64,000 bases of DNA, taken from assembly GCF_900107095.1 (NCBI RefSeq), contig NZ_FNOR01000014.1, positions 1 to 64,000 of the forward strand, written 5' to 3'. The translations under genes and the position numbers were made by a program. Shown in pieces: positions 16,452 through 27,615 of the stretch. Source of the DNA: Collimonas sp. OK242 (GTDB lineage Bacteria > Pseudomonadota > Gammaproteobacteria > Burkholderiales > Burkholderiaceae_D). Under the pieces are notes generated by a model. It saw nothing but the letters and a program-made list of their open reading frames with translations, did not search any database and was not told the origin of the DNA. Position 1 is the stretch's first letter, and every line of letters starts with the position of its first letter.

Positions 16452-17768
16452 TCAACGCAGACGCAGCTTATAACGCGCAGCAAGCGTAGCGATCACGCTC
16501 AACAATGCGCCGCCGATCACATAGAAAGTCACCGCCAGCTTGTTTTCGGTAACGGCGATCAGCCAGGTGATCGTCATGCCGGCAAAACCGCCAAAAATCA
16601 TCACGGCGATGTTGTAGCTCAGGGACATGCCCGTGCCGCGCGTCTGGACCGGGAAAATATCGGACAGCAGCGCCGGCATCGATGCAAAATACATGGTCAT
16701 CAGCAGACCGATGACGCCTTGCACCAGCAGCAGGTTGATAAAGCTCGGGTTGGACGACAACCAGGAAAACAACGGGTAAGTCAGCAGGACGAACAACGCG
16801 CTGCTGCTCAACATGAACGGCGTGCGGCCGTATTTGTCGGACAGGTGGCCAACCAATGGCGAGAACAGCAGCATGATCACGCCGGCCAGGATGGTGGCGC
16901 TGAACGACGCCGTCGAGCTCATGCCCAACTGCTTGACCGCATAAGTCGGCATGTAGACCACCAGGTAGACCGACACGGTGGCCATGATGACGCTGCCGGC
17001 GCCGATCAGCAAACGCATTTTCTGACTGCTCATGATGTCGCGTAGCGGCGTACTGGTGGCGCTGGCCTGGGCGAACTCAGGCGACTCTTCCAGATTCCTG
17101 CGGATGTAGTAGCCGGCAGGTCCGATCAGCAAGCCGAACAAGAATGGCAAACGCCAGCCCCAGGATTCCAGTTGATCGATAGACAGTTGCGACGACAGGA
17201 GTGCGCCGGCCACCGCAGCCAGCACGATGCTCAGGCCCTGGCTGGCAACCTGCCAGCTGGAAAAGAATCCGCGTCGGTGCGGCGCATGTTCAACCAGGAA
17301 TGCGGTCGAACTGCCGAATTCGCCGCCGGCGGAAAAGCCCTGCAGCAAGCGCGCCAAAACGATGCCGGCCGGCGCCCACAGGCCGATCTGCGCATAGGTC
17401 GGCATGACGGCGATCAGCAACGTGCCGATCATCATCAGCAGGATCGATAGTGTCAGTGCGGCTTTGCGGCCGACGCGGTCGGAATAGGCGCCGATAACAA
17501 TCGCCCCCAGCGGCCGCATGAAAAACGAGACGCCGAAGGTCGCAAAGGTAATCAGCAGCGAAACGGTCTGGTTCTCGGTCGGGAAAAACAGCTTGGCGAT
17601 GGTGACCGCCATGGCGCTGTAAAGCAAAACATCGAACCATTCCAATGCATTGCCGATTGACGATGAAATGACAGCGCGCCAGGTTTGCGGGTGCTGTCCG
17701 GATGGTATTGCGGTGCTGTGAATTGGGGTGCTGTTAATTGCGGTACTGCCGATTACAGTGCTGCTCAT
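16452..17768 (-). CDS. MFS transporter, metabolite:H+ symporter (MHS) type
   Basis: The 438-residue inner-membrane protein has twelve predicted segments. It carries the MHS-family N-terminal SSIGNALEWFDVLLYSAMA and the loop 2-3 signature GAYSDRVGRKAALTLSILLM. Family members import organic acids and osmolytes; the substrate here is unknown, and its place beside iolG suggests an inositol-related compound. The N-terminal 22 residues are unusual: four consecutive five-residue units of the form S-T-x-I-x precede the conserved region. An alternative start after the repeat is not obvious. Confidence 0.85.
   Translation of the reverse strand: MSSTVIGSTAINSTPIHSTAIPSGQHPQTWRAVISSSIGNALEWFDVLLYSAMAVTIAKLFFPTENQTVSLLITFATFGVSFFMRPLGAIVIGAYSDRVGRKAALTLSILLMMIGTLLIAVMPTYAQIGLWAPAGIVLARLLQGFSAGGEFGSSTAFLVEHAPHRRGFFSSWQVASQGLSIVLAAVAGALLSSQLSIDQLESWGWRLPFLFGLLIGPAGYYIRRNLEESPEFAQASATSTPLRDIMSSQKMRLLIGAGSVIMATVSVYLVVYMPTYAVKQLGMSSTASFSATILAGVIMLLFSPLVGHLSDKYGRTPFMLSSSALFVLLTYPLFSWLSSNPSFINLLLVQGVIGLLMTMYFASMPALLSDIFPVQTRGTGMSLSYNIAVMIFGGFAGMTITWLIAVTENKLAVTFYVIGGALLSVIATLAARYKLRLR
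17703..17762. repeat. Four tandem 15-bp units encoding S-T-x-I-x
   Basis: Codons 3-22 of the MFS gene read STVIG, STAIN, STPIH, STAIP. The DNA units share AGCAC/AGTAC followed by NNNAT at 15-bp spacing. The unit is a multiple of three, so copy-number change would keep the frame. Confidence 0.7.
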
Positions 17769-17951
17769 AGTTGTATCCCTTTATGTGGCCTGCCCATCGT
17801 GATATTCGGATGCTGTTTTCCTGGGTCGATTATTGTGTTTTGATTTCCCTCCCCCGCCGCTTTTTACAGCTGTACGCGCGCAAGATTTCAACTGGATCGA
17901 CTTGAGACAATAACGCAGACTGCCGGCTCTTGCTGCATTTCCGCGAGACGT
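17769..17951. other. Intergenic, no gene recognised
   Basis: About 180 bases between the MFS start and the terminator of the purine gene unit. It presumably holds the MFS promoter; I see no clear hexamer pair or small gene. Confidence 0.4.
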
Positions 17952-17985
17952 AAAAAAAGCCCCGCTGCGTAAACAACGAGGCTTT
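17952..17985 (-). terminator. Rho-independent terminator after the phosphoribosyltransferase gene
   Basis: On the minus strand AAAGCCTCG pairs with CGGGGCTTT across a 16-base loop (one internal mismatch) and runs into TTTTTTT (17952-17958). It closes the hflK to phosphoribosyltransferase gene string. Confidence 0.75.
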
Positions 17986-18015
17986 CAAGGAAGCTATCAA
18001 CAAAGCGCGCTCGAC

Positions 18016-18552
18016 TTATCTCGATACGCCCTTCCTGCTCCAGGCTTCCAACTGATGTGGGCGCAGGCTGTCGTATTCTTCGAAAGGCTGGTGTATCCAC
18101 GGATTGGTCGGCAGGTAATCGACGTAATAATCCGGCTTGAGCGAAGAACATGCCTTCCACCAGATTACCGCTGACTTCACCTCAGTGACCGGTGCATAGT
18201 TTTCTTTCAGGTGATGCAAGACTTTGTCCAGCGTAACGCCGGAATCGACCAGGTCATCGACCACCAGGACCCGGCCGGACAAGGCGCCGCGGCTCATGGT
18301 GATGTGTTTGCCGATATCGAGTTCGCTACGCACCGTGCCGGCATCTTCGCGGTAAGAGCTGGTCGACAAGATCGCCAGCGGCACATCGAAAATACGTGAA
18401 AACACGTCGCCCGGACGCAAACCGCCGCGCGCCAGGCACAGCACCTGGTCGAACTGCCAGCCGGAAGCATGGACATTCAATACCAGTTTTTCAATTATGC
18501 GGTGATATTCATCCCACGAGACCCACAGGTCTTTATCATCTGATTTGTTCAT
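18016..18552 (-). CDS. Purine phosphoribosyltransferase (hypoxanthine/xanthine type)
   Basis: This cytoplasmic salvage enzyme transfers phosphoribose from PRPP to a purine base. The 178-residue protein shows the type I PRTase PRPP loop VLVVDDLVDSGVTL and an upstream LARGGLRPGD pyrophosphate loop. I chose the ATG at 18552 because the longer frame would run into purA. It starts 7 bp after the purA stop, so the two purine genes are co-transcribed. The exact base preference cannot be read from sequence. Confidence 0.85.
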   Translation of the reverse strand: MNKSDDKDLWVSWDEYHRIIEKLVLNVHASGWQFDQVLCLARGGLRPGDVFSRIFDVPLAILSTSSYREDAGTVRSELDIGKHITMSRGALSGRVLVVDDLVDSGVTLDKVLHHLKENYAPVTEVKSAVIWWKACSSLKPDYYVDYLPTNPWIHQPFEEYDSLRPHQLEAWSRKGVSR

Positions 18553-18559
18553 ATTGCTT

Positions 18560-19876
<1,317 letters not shown>

Positions 19877-21025
19877 TTAGTCCAAATTTTTGATAATCCA
19901 GTTTCCATTTTCGAGTACGACCGCGCGGTCGCAATCGAACTCGTCTTGATCGTTTTCGTGGCCGGGCAGACTCTGGATCACAACTTCCCCAGCCTTGCGC
20001 AACTCAACGATCTTTTCCTTCAAGCCGGCTTCAATTCCCCAGGGCGCATGAATTGCGCGCTTGCGGATTGCTACCGGAATCAGTCTTGCCAGTTCTCGCA
20101 AATCCATCGAGAAGCCGGTAGCCGGACGCGAACGGCCAAATGCCGCGCCGACGTCGTAACGGCCGCCGCGCAGTATGGCGTTCGGCAAACCGGGCACATA
20201 GGCGGCGAAAATCAAACCACTTTCGTAATGATACCCGCGTAAGTCGGCTAAATCGACGGTAACGCAATCTTTCCCTGCAGCTTCCGCCAGGGTTTCCAGT
20301 TCGTCCAGCGCCTTGGCGATGGCCGGCAAGGACGGCAGCACCTGCCGCGCCTGCTGCAATACGCTGGCATCGCCATATAAACCGGGCAGCGCCAGCAAGG
20401 CGGCGCGGGTCTGCGGCCCGTAATTGACGCTGATGGTGCGTAAGCCTGGTAAATCCTTGGCTTCCAGCAATGCAACCAGCTCGCTTTCATCCACCTTGGC
20501 GGCGTCATCGCCGCCAATAATTGTGCGCAAAATACCGACATGACACAAATCCAGGCGTACCTGGGTGATCCCGGCCAAGGCCAGGGTCGCCAGCGCCAGT
20601 TCCTGGATTTCGGCATCGGCTTCGAGTCCAAGATGACCGTAAATCTCGGCGCCGATCTGCAACGGTTCGCGGGTTGCGTGCAAGCCTATCTGACGGGTAT
20701 GCAAGACGCTGCCGACGTAGCACAGGCGGGTAACCGACTCGCGATTCAGCAAATGCGCATCGATACGGGCAACCTGGGTGGTCATGTCGGCGCGAATGCC
20801 GAGCGTGCGGCCAGACAGCTGGTCGACCAGCTTGAAGGTCCGCAGATCGGTATCCTGGCCGGCGCCGGCCAGCAAGGATTCCAGATATTCCAGCATCGGC
20901 GGCATGACCAGTTCATAGCCGTACAGGCGGAAATTATCCAGTATCAGGCGACGCAGATCTTCGATCTTGCGGGCTTCCGAAGGCAAGACATCGGCAATAT
21001 TTTCAGGGAGAAGCCAATTTGGCAT
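19877..21025 (-). CDS. hisZ: ATP phosphoribosyltransferase regulatory subunit
   Basis: This catalytically inactive histidyl-tRNA-synthetase paralogue binds short-form HisG and confers histidine feedback control on the first step of histidine synthesis. The 382-residue protein has class II synthetase motifs ([40 protein letters not shown]) but lacks the C-terminal anticodon-binding domain. The purA-linked location is typical. The true histidyl-tRNA synthetase gene is elsewhere in the window, at 28328-29707. Confidence 0.95.
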   Translation of the reverse strand: MPNWLLPENIADVLPSEARKIEDLRRLILDNFRLYGYELVMPPMLEYLESLLAGAGQDTDLRTFKLVDQLSGRTLGIRADMTTQVARIDAHLLNRESVTRLCYVGSVLHTRQIGLHATREPLQIGAEIYGHLGLEADAEIQELALATLALAGITQVRLDLCHVGILRTIIGGDDAAKVDESELVALLEAKDLPGLRTISVNYGPQTRAALLALPGLYGDASVLQQARQVLPSLPAIAKALDELETLAEAAGKDCVTVDLADLRGYHYESGLIFAAYVPGLPNAILRGGRYDVGAAFGRSRPATGFSMDLRELARLIPVAIRKRAIHAPWGIEAGLKEKIVELRKAGEVVIQSLPGHENDQDEFDCDRAVVLENGNWIIKNLD

Positions 21026-21082
21026 AGTAAAAATGAATCTAGGGAAAGTTACTTTTGTGGATCAATTCGGCTAAACGCTGAA

Positions 21083-21098
21083 GATTTGATGATTTGAT
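21083..21098. repeat. Tandem 8-bp duplication (gatttgat x2)
   Basis: Exact copies at 21083-21090 and 21091-21098 lie in the AT-rich spacer upstream of hisZ. A further related gattaat follows. Confidence 0.6.
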
Positions 21099-21151
21099 TA
21101 ATTTATTGATTAATAAAAAAACAATGCGAACATACGGCCGTCGAAAATAAG

Positions 21152-21180
21152 GAATGGCGCCTCAAGCGAGGGCGCCATTC
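21152..21180 (-). terminator. Terminator after hflC
   Basis: A perfect 10-bp stem (gaatggcgcc / ggcgccattc) with a 9-base loop is followed on the minus strand by CTTATTTT. It separates hflK-hflC from hisZ. Confidence 0.75.
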
Positions 21181-21210
21181 CCGGACAAGCTCATTCTTGC
21201 AGAAAAAGAC

Positions 21211-22107
21211 TTATTTTTTTGCAGGCGCCGCAGCTCCGCCGCCGGCCGGGCTCCGGAAATATTTAAAGAATTCCGAATTCGGATCAAGCACCATCAAGTC
21301 CTGACGGGTCTTGAAGCTGGCCCGATAAGCTTCAAGGCTACGATAAAACTTGTAAAACTCCGGATTCTGGCCAAATGCCTGGGCATAAATCTGCGAGGCT
21401 TTGGCATCGCCCTCACCGCGCATCTTTTCAGCATCGCGATAAGCTTCCGCCAGAATCACGGTACGCTGCTTGTCTGCATCTGCACGTATCTTTTCCGAAT
21501 CGGCAGAACCGGTCGAACGCAATTCGTTGGCAACCCGCAAGCGCTCCGACTTCATGCGATCGTAAACGGAGGCATTGATCTGGTCGACGTAATCCACCCG
21601 TTTCAGCCGCACATCAATGATGTCGACACCGATCTGCTTGGATTCATCCTGCACCTTTTGACGAATCGAATCCATCACCTTGCCGCGCTGGCCCGAAATC
21701 ACTTCACGCACGGTGCGCTTGGTAATTTCATCATTCAAAGCGGCTTTGACGATTTGCGACATACGGTCCTGGGCGCGTTTTTCATCGCCGCCGAAACTGA
21801 CGAAATACAATTTCGGATCGGTAATCCGCCATTTTACAAAGGCGTCGATCAGGATGTTCATTTTTTCCGCAGTAATAAAACGGTCTGTATCCGGCGGATC
21901 GATAGTCAGGACCCGTTTATCCAGGAACAGCACATTTTGAAACGGCGGCGGCAACTTGAAATGCAAGCCAGGCTGGTTGATCACCTGCTTCACTTCGCCA
22001 AAAGCGAACAAGATCGCATACTGGCGCTGGTCAACCACAAAGATGGTGGAAAACACCAGCCACAACGCGACGAAGACGAATATCAGCAACGAGATAAGGC
22101 GATTCAT
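21211..22107 (-). CDS. hflC: FtsH protease modulator HflC
   Basis: HflC forms with HflK the large periplasmic-facing complex around FtsH that tunes membrane-protein degradation. The 298-residue protein has one N-terminal transmembrane anchor (LISLLIFVFVALWLVFSTIFVV) and a prohibitin/SPFH domain, then a helical C-terminus ending in an alanine/glycine-rich tail. Its ATG overlaps the hflK stop (TAATG), so the pair is translationally coupled. Confidence 0.95.
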   Translation of the reverse strand: MNRLISLLIFVFVALWLVFSTIFVVDQRQYAILFAFGEVKQVINQPGLHFKLPPPFQNVLFLDKRVLTIDPPDTDRFITAEKMNILIDAFVKWRITDPKLYFVSFGGDEKRAQDRMSQIVKAALNDEITKRTVREVISGQRGKVMDSIRQKVQDESKQIGVDIIDVRLKRVDYVDQINASVYDRMKSERLRVANELRSTGSADSEKIRADADKQRTVILAEAYRDAEKMRGEGDAKASQIYAQAFGQNPEFYKFYRSLEAYRASFKTRQDLMVLDPNSEFFKYFRSPAGGGAAAPAKK

Positions 22108-23402
22108 TATCTGCCCTCCCGATCACGCGAGTCGCGGCTATCACGCGAACGATCGTCCGGCTGCTGCCGCGATTCGATGGTGCTGGCGCCATCCTTCATC
22201 ATTGACGGTGCGGCGCCGCTTGCCGGGCCGCCTGAACCGGCGCCCGGCACGGCATTAGCTGCCGATTGCGCAATCAGCTTATCCAATGGCAAATACAATA
22301 AATTACTCCCGCTTTTAGCATCAACCATTACTTTTGTCGTATTTGCGAAAATCTGTTGCATGGTATCCAGATACATCCGGTCCCGCGTCACGGCAGGCGC
22401 TTTCTGGTATTCGGTCAGAACCTGTTTGAAACGCGAGGCATCGCCCTCGGCGTTGGCGGTAACACGGGCGCTGTACGCTTCGGCTTCCTGCAGCAAACGC
22501 GACGCCGCGCCGCGCGCCTTTGGGATCACGTCATTGGCATAGGCCTGGCCTTCATTCTTTTGGCGCTCGCGATCCTGTCCGGCTTTTACCGCGTCGTCAA
22601 AGGCCGCTTGCACCTGCTCCGGCGGTTGCACGCCTTGCATCGTGACGTTGGTAATTTGTACGCCGGCCTGATAACGATCCAGAATCTGCTGCATCAACTG
22701 ACTGGTGTCCAGAGCCACTTTCTCGCGCCCCTCGTACAGTACGAAATCCATCTTGTTCTTACCGACGATTTCACGAATTGAAGTTTCCGCCACCTGGCGT
22801 ACGGTTTCTTCCGGATCGCGAACGTTGAAAATCCAGTCGGACGCGCTCTTCAGCGTGTATTGGACGGCAAACTGGATATCGATGATGTTTTCATCATCGG
22901 TCAGCATCAGGGCTTCTTTGGGTTGCTTGTTCTTGGCGTTGGCACGATAGCCGACCTCGACCGTACGCACTTGCGAAACGTTGACGATCTCATGGCCCTG
23001 AATCGGGTAAGGCCAGCGCCAGTTGAAACCCGGGGTGGTCGAATGGCTGTACTTGCCGAAAGTCATCACAACGCCGGTCTGGCCTTCCTGGACGGTAAAG
23101 AAACCGCTCGCCAGCCATAACAGAGCCACCACGGCTGCAATCGCACCGATGCCGACGCCAGCGCCTTTCATGTCAGGATTGAAACCGCCGCCATTCGAAT
23201 CGCCACCGCCGCCGCTCTTGTTACCCAGCAAGCGCGTCAGGCGTTGATTGAAATCCTGCCACAGCTTGTCCAGATCCGGCGGACCGCTGTTTGGCTTTTT
23301 GCCATCATTGTTTTGCTTGTTGTCATTTTGCGAATTCCGACCCCATTGCGGGTCATTCAACGAAAATTTCAAACCAAGTTTTTTGAATAAGGTACCAAGC
23401 AT
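22107..23402 (-). CDS. hflK: FtsH protease modulator HflK
   Basis: This is the partner of HflC. The N-terminal 90 residues are rich in Asn, Gly and Pro and cytoplasmic. A membrane anchor (IGAIAAVVALLWLASGFF) and the SPFH domain with the GVVMTFGKYSHSTTPGFNWRWPYP start follow. The C-terminal tail is rich in Ser, Asp and Arg. I use ATG 23402 (MLGTLFKKLGLKFSLND); the longer frame begins only with a TTG ten codons upstream and adds no conserved residues. Confidence 0.95.
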   Translation of the reverse strand: MLGTLFKKLGLKFSLNDPQWGRNSQNDNKQNNDGKKPNSGPPDLDKLWQDFNQRLTRLLGNKSGGGGDSNGGGFNPDMKGAGVGIGAIAAVVALLWLASGFFTVQEGQTGVVMTFGKYSHSTTPGFNWRWPYPIQGHEIVNVSQVRTVEVGYRANAKNKQPKEALMLTDDENIIDIQFAVQYTLKSASDWIFNVRDPEETVRQVAETSIREIVGKNKMDFVLYEGREKVALDTSQLMQQILDRYQAGVQITNVTMQGVQPPEQVQAAFDDAVKAGQDRERQKNEGQAYANDVIPKARGAASRLLQEAEAYSARVTANAEGDASRFKQVLTEYQKAPAVTRDRMYLDTMQQIFANTTKVMVDAKSGSNLLYLPLDKLIAQSAANAVPGAGSGGPASGAAPSMMKDGASTIESRQQPDDRSRDSRDSRDREGR

Positions 23403-23457
23403 TCGATCGTTATCTTTAAGTAAATGAAACAAATAGGTTGGAATGCTCGTTAGAGGC

Positions 23458-23475
23458 GCTTACTTAGCTTACTTA
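23458..23475. repeat. Exact tandem 9-bp duplication (gcttactta x2)
   Basis: Copies at 23458-23466 and 23467-23475 lie in the hflX-hflK spacer. Confidence 0.65.
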
Positions 23476-23487
23476 TTTAGAACGGTT

Positions 23488-24621
23488 TTACACCTGCTGT
23501 GTACTTTCGATAGCTGGCAGTGAATATGCCGTTGCCGCCGGATCGCCGGCCGCCGGATTGCCGGTTACGAATTCGGTGATGGCCTGCCGCAATAAATCCA
23601 GGCCTGTGCCCTTTTGCGCGCTAACAAAAACTCGCTGAATTTTATCATACTCATCACGTTCGACCCCCGGCTCCAGTTCTGCAACGTCGATCTTGTTCCA
23701 CACCAGAATCTGCGGGATATGATCGGCGCCGATTTCTTTCAACACCAGGTTCACCTGCTCGATTTGCTCCATACGCGCCGGACTTGCTGCATCCACCACG
23801 TGCAATAACAAATCGGCATGGATGGTTTCTTCCAGCGTTGCTCTGAATGCCGCAACCAGTTGATGCGGCAATTCGCGAATGAATCCGACCGTATCGGAAA
23901 TCACCACACTGCCCGCCTCGCCCAGATAAACCCTTCTGGATGTAGTGTCCAGCGTTGCAAACAACTGGTCCGCAGCGTACACGCCGGCTTTCGCCAGCGC
24001 GTTAAACAAGGTTGATTTGCCGGCATTGGTGTAGCCCACCAGCGAAATCGAAATAGTTGCACTGCGCCCGCGTGCGCGCCGTTGCGTTGCGTGTTGCCGA
24101 TGTAGCTTGTCCAGCCTGGCGCGCAGGGCTTTGACCCGGTCGCCTAACAAACGACGGTCGGTTTCAAGCTGGGTTTCACCAGGACCGCGCAAACCGATAC
24201 CACCCTTTTGCCGTTCCAAGTGAGTCCAGCCGCGTATCAGCCGTGTCGCCAGATGTTGCAACTGCGCAAGCTCAACCTGCACTTTACCTTCATGGCTTTT
24301 GGCTCTTTGGGCAAAGATATCGAGTATGAGACTGGTGCGATCCAGAACCCTTACTTTCAATACGCGTTCAAGATTGCGTTGCTGGGCCGGCGACAAGGCA
24401 TGATTGAAAATGACGATTTCAAGCTCATCATCAAACACGGTGTCGGCTATTTCCTGTGCTTTGCCGGAGCCGACAAACAAGGCGGCGTCCGGGCTGCTGC
24501 GCTTGCCGGTGATGGTGACAAGCGGAACCGCCCCGGCTGACTTGGCCAGCAATGACAGTTCTTCGAGACTTGCGGCAAAATCACCTTTGCCGAAGTCCAC
24601 TCCGACTAGCGCTGCGCGCAT
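23488..24621 (-). CDS. hflX: Ribosome-associated GTPase HflX
   Basis: HflX binds the 50S subunit and splits or rescues stalled ribosomes after stress. The 377-residue protein has an N-terminal glycine-rich HflX domain (VTITGKRSSPDAALFVGSGK) and a coiled linker (LETDRRLLGDRVKALRARLDKL). The G domain has G1 GYTNAGKSTLFN, G3 DTVGF and G4 NKID. It lacks the long C-terminal extension of the E. coli protein, as is common in this class. It follows hfq in the same direction with a 63-bp spacer. Confidence 0.95.
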   Translation of the reverse strand: MRAALVGVDFGKGDFAASLEELSLLAKSAGAVPLVTITGKRSSPDAALFVGSGKAQEIADTVFDDELEIVIFNHALSPAQQRNLERVLKVRVLDRTSLILDIFAQRAKSHEGKVQVELAQLQHLATRLIRGWTHLERQKGGIGLRGPGETQLETDRRLLGDRVKALRARLDKLHRQHATQRRARGRSATISISLVGYTNAGKSTLFNALAKAGVYAADQLFATLDTTSRRVYLGEAGSVVISDTVGFIRELPHQLVAAFRATLEETIHADLLLHVVDAASPARMEQIEQVNLVLKEIGADHIPQILVWNKIDVAELEPGVERDEYDKIQRVFVSAQKGTGLDLLRQAITEFVTGNPAAGDPAATAYSLPAIESTQQV

Positions 24622-24660
24622 GGGTACATTCGTGTAGTAGTTGCGGCTCTTGCCGATAGC

Positions 24661-24696
24661 AAATAGTTATTCTGCTTCAAATAGTTATTCTGCTTC
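24661..24696. repeat. Exact 18-bp tandem duplication across the hfq stop codon
   Basis: aaatagttattctgcttc occurs at 24661-24678 and 24679-24696. The right copy encodes the last three Hfq codons and the TAA. The left copy repeats them as untranslated DNA, including a second in-frame TAA. Confidence 0.85.
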
Positions 24697-24921
24697 AGAT
24701 TCAAGATTCAGATTGACAGCGCGTGCCGGAACTACGGTTGAGATGGCGTGCTTGTATACCATTTGGGTAACGGTATTACGCAGTAAAACTACGTATTGAT
24801 CGAAGGATTCGATATGGCCCTGAAGCTTGATGCCGTTGACCAAATAGATGGAAACCGGGACGTGCTCTTTACGCAAGGCGTTCAAAAACGGGTCTTGTAA
24901 CAATTGCCCTTTATTACTCAT
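24685..24921 (-). CDS. hfq: RNA chaperone Hfq
   Basis: This hexameric Sm-like protein pairs small RNAs with mRNAs. The 78-residue protein has the proximal-face [29 protein letters not shown] (Sm1) and the Sm2 motif YKHAIS. The C-terminal tail is short and acidic. It stands between der and hflX in the usual der-hfq-hflX order. The stop codon lies within an 18-bp tandem duplication. Confidence 0.98.
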   Translation of the reverse strand: MSNKGQLLQDPFLNALRKEHVPVSIYLVNGIKLQGHIESFDQYVVLLRNTVTQMVYKHAISTVVPARAVNLNLESEAE

Positions 24922-25060
24922 GGCTACTCCACTGTGTTGTTGTGATTAGAAGTCAAATGCAAATTAAATCGAGAATGAATTCTGCGAATGACTCGGTGGG
25001 TGTTTTACGAATGTAAACGATTTTCGGATTTACTGCTCAGAAAAAAGTGTTTTTAAAAAA

Positions 25061-26407
25061 TTATTTTTCCTGGCGCGCGTAAGGGTTCCGGCTAGATCTG
25101 AACTCGATGCGTAATGGAGTCCCAACCAGCGAAAAAGTTTCTCGAAAATGTTTTTCCAGATAACGTTTATAGTTATCTTCGATCGATTCCAAGGCATTGC
25201 CATGGATGACGACGATAGGCGGATTCATGCCGCCCTGATGGGCATAACGCAGCTTCGGACGGATAGAACCCTTGCGCCGCGGTTGCTGATGCTCTACCGC
25301 CTCGATCAAGGCGCGCGTGAGCTTCGGCGTAGTCAGGTTGGACATTGCCGCCGCATACGCGGAATCGATCGATTTCATCAACGGCGTAATGCCGGTCGAT
25401 TTCAATGCTGAAATAAAATGAAATTTCGCAAATGAAAGAAAATTCAGTTTGCGATCCATGTCCATCTTGATTTCATCGCGGCGATCGCTGGTCAAGCCAT
25501 CCCATTTATTGACGCCGACCACCAATGCGCGCCCGGTCTCCAGCACGAAGCCGGCGATGTGGGCATCCTGTTCGGAGATATCCTGCTGCGCATCGAGCAA
25601 CAGCAAGACCACGTTGGCTTCCGAAATGGATTGCAAGGTCTTGACCACGGAAAACTTTTCGATAGCTTCGAAAACCTTGCCGCGGCGACGGATACCAGCG
25701 GTATCGATCAAGGTGTATTTTTTGCCGTCGCGCTCGAACGGAATCTCGATCGAGTCGCGCGTGGTGCCGGGCATGTCGAAAGCAATGACACGCTCCTCGC
25801 CCAGCAAGGTATTCACCAATGTGGATTTGCCGACGTTCGGGCGACCGACGATAGCGATCTTGATGCCGCGATCTTCCTTGCCCTCCGGCTCGTCCACTTC
25901 CGGCGGACGCTGTGCGAACGCCAGATCCAGCGACTCTTCCACCAGATCGGTGACGCCATCGCCGTGGGCAGCCGAAATGACGTACGGATCACCCATGCCG
26001 AGCTCGTAGAATTCGGCGGTGACCGAGGTGTACTTCATGCCCTCGGATTTATTCACCACCAGCATCACGGAGCGGCCGGATTTGCGCAAGAAATCGGTGA
26101 TGGTCTTGTCGTGCGGCGTCAAACCCTGACGGCCGTCGACGATAAAGATCACCACATCGGCTTCAGCCACAGCCTGCTTGGTCTGTTTCGCCATCTCGTG
26201 CATGATGCCGTCTTTGGCAACCGGCTCGAAACCACCAGTATCGATCACCAGGAACGGGCGTTCGCCGACCCGCCCTTCGCCGTAATGGCGGTCGCGAGTC
26301 AAGCCGGGCAAATCGGCGACCAACGCATCACGGGAACGCGTCAGACGATTGAATAACGTCGATTTGCCGACATTGGGACGTCCTACAAGTGCAATTACTG
26401 GCTTCAT
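25061..26407 (-). CDS. der: Ribosome-assembly GTPase Der (EngA)
   Basis: Der is required for late 50S assembly. The 448-residue protein has two consecutive G domains, each with GRPNVGKST (residues about 8-16 and 188-196) and a DxxG motif (DLPG, DMPG), then a C-terminal KH-like domain ending in a basic tail. The start ATG is followed immediately by the first G domain, as in the family. Confidence 0.97.
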   Translation of the reverse strand: MKPVIALVGRPNVGKSTLFNRLTRSRDALVADLPGLTRDRHYGEGRVGERPFLVIDTGGFEPVAKDGIMHEMAKQTKQAVAEADVVIFIVDGRQGLTPHDKTITDFLRKSGRSVMLVVNKSEGMKYTSVTAEFYELGMGDPYVISAAHGDGVTDLVEESLDLAFAQRPPEVDEPEGKEDRGIKIAIVGRPNVGKSTLVNTLLGEERVIAFDMPGTTRDSIEIPFERDGKKYTLIDTAGIRRRGKVFEAIEKFSVVKTLQSISEANVVLLLLDAQQDISEQDAHIAGFVLETGRALVVGVNKWDGLTSDRRDEIKMDMDRKLNFLSFAKFHFISALKSTGITPLMKSIDSAYAAAMSNLTTPKLTRALIEAVEHQQPRRKGSIRPKLRYAHQGGMNPPIVVIHGNALESIEDNYKRYLEKHFRETFSLVGTPLRIEFRSSRNPYARQEK

Positions 26408-26410
26408 TAA

Positions 26411-26438
26411 GTTGTTTTCACTGAGTTATTTTCACTAA
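26411..26438. repeat. Imperfect tandem 14-bp duplication between bamB and der
   Basis: gttgttttcactga (26411-26424) and gttattttcactaa (26425-26438) match at 12 of 14 positions and fill most of the 35-bp spacer. Confidence 0.6.
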
Positions 26439-26442
26439 GCTA

Positions 26443-27594
26443 TTACTCTGTAGTAACAGCAATTAGTGTTCCGGATTTTGTTTGAAAAATCACATTAGAA
26501 CCTGCCACCACCGGATTAGACAGGACCGGGCTGCTATCTGCACGAATTCGTGCTTTCAATGCGCCGTCTTCACGTGACAAGAAGTGAATATATCCTTCAA
26601 AATCACCCACGGCTACCGTATCGCCCAATACTACCGGGGTAGTCAGCACACGATTGGCGAGCTGTTTGTTTTGCCATACTACCGTACCGCTGTCCAAGGT
26701 GAACGCTGAAACAGCGCCATGTTCGTCAGCTGCATAGACGTTCTTGCCGTCACTACCGACGCCGACACCACTGGAGAATGGCTTGACCCAGTGCGCGGTA
26801 CCGCTGCCGGCGTCAAAACAGCCAACCCGGCCCTGGTACGCGACAGCACAGACTTCACGTCCGATAATAACCGGCGTGCCGGAAGCATCGGCAACCCGCT
26901 CCAGCTCCGTAGTGCCGCGTGGATCGCCGATCGCCATTTCCCACCATGGGCCGCCGTTGGTCAGGTTCAACGCTGACAGACGGCCACCCGGCAAGGACAG
27001 GAAAGTTGCTTGCGGAACAACCAGAATGCCAGGCGCCGAGCGCAAAGTCAGCGGCGGCAAGGTACGCAGCACGGCCCAGCGACGTTCGCCGGTCGCCGCA
27101 TCATAAGCGGCAATCCGGTTATCCTGGCTACGTACGATCACCAGCCCCTGGCCTACTGCCGGCGCCGACAATATCTCGCTGGAAGCTTGTGCCTGCCACA
27201 GTTTTTTACCCTGAGCGTCAAACGCCAGCACAATACCCTTTTCACCCGCCACTGCAACCGTGGAACCGTCACTGCCGGCGCCGCCAGTCAAATGCATGCC
27301 GGCATTGATGCGCCAGGCAACCGTGCCATTGGCGGCATCGATGCGGGCAACAGTGCCGTCAGCTGCCGCCGCATACACGCTACCGTCGACGACAGCAGGC
27401 GAAAAAGAAAAGATGGAGGCGCTGCCAATCGACTGGGTCCAGGCCGGATGCACTTTGAGGCTTTGCGTAAACTCGACCAAAGGCGCCGGCGGATTGCTCG
27501 GTTTCTTACCGCTGAACAAGGAGCAGCCACCCAATACCAACACAGCGCCAGCATAAACAACCGTAGCAACCGCTCGCATAGTCTTCACACGCAT
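26443..27594 (-). CDS. bamB: Outer-membrane assembly lipoprotein BamB
   Basis: BamB is a periplasmic, outer-membrane-anchored lipoprotein of the BAM complex that inserts beta-barrel proteins. The 383-residue protein has a lipoprotein signal (VVYAGAVLVLGGC, lipobox LGGC at about 21-24) and then a PQQ-type eight-bladed beta propeller with repeated blade motifs (GTVAWRINAG, GKKLWQAQ, GTVVWQN). It lies between der and the YfgM-like gene, the standard order. Confidence 0.95.
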   Translation of the reverse strand: MRVKTMRAVATVVYAGAVLVLGGCSLFSGKKPSNPPAPLVEFTQSLKVHPAWTQSIGSASIFSFSPAVVDGSVYAAAADGTVARIDAANGTVAWRINAGMHLTGGAGSDGSTVAVAGEKGIVLAFDAQGKKLWQAQASSEILSAPAVGQGLVIVRSQDNRIAAYDAATGERRWAVLRTLPPLTLRSAPGILVVPQATFLSLPGGRLSALNLTNGGPWWEMAIGDPRGTTELERVADASGTPVIIGREVCAVAYQGRVGCFDAGSGTAHWVKPFSSGVGVGSDGKNVYAADEHGAVSAFTLDSGTVVWQNKQLANRVLTTPVVLGDTVAVGDFEGYIHFLSREDGALKARIRADSSPVLSNPVVAGSNVIFQTKSGTLIAVTTE

Positions 27595-27615
27595 ATTCTT
27601 CCTTTTTCCGAATTA

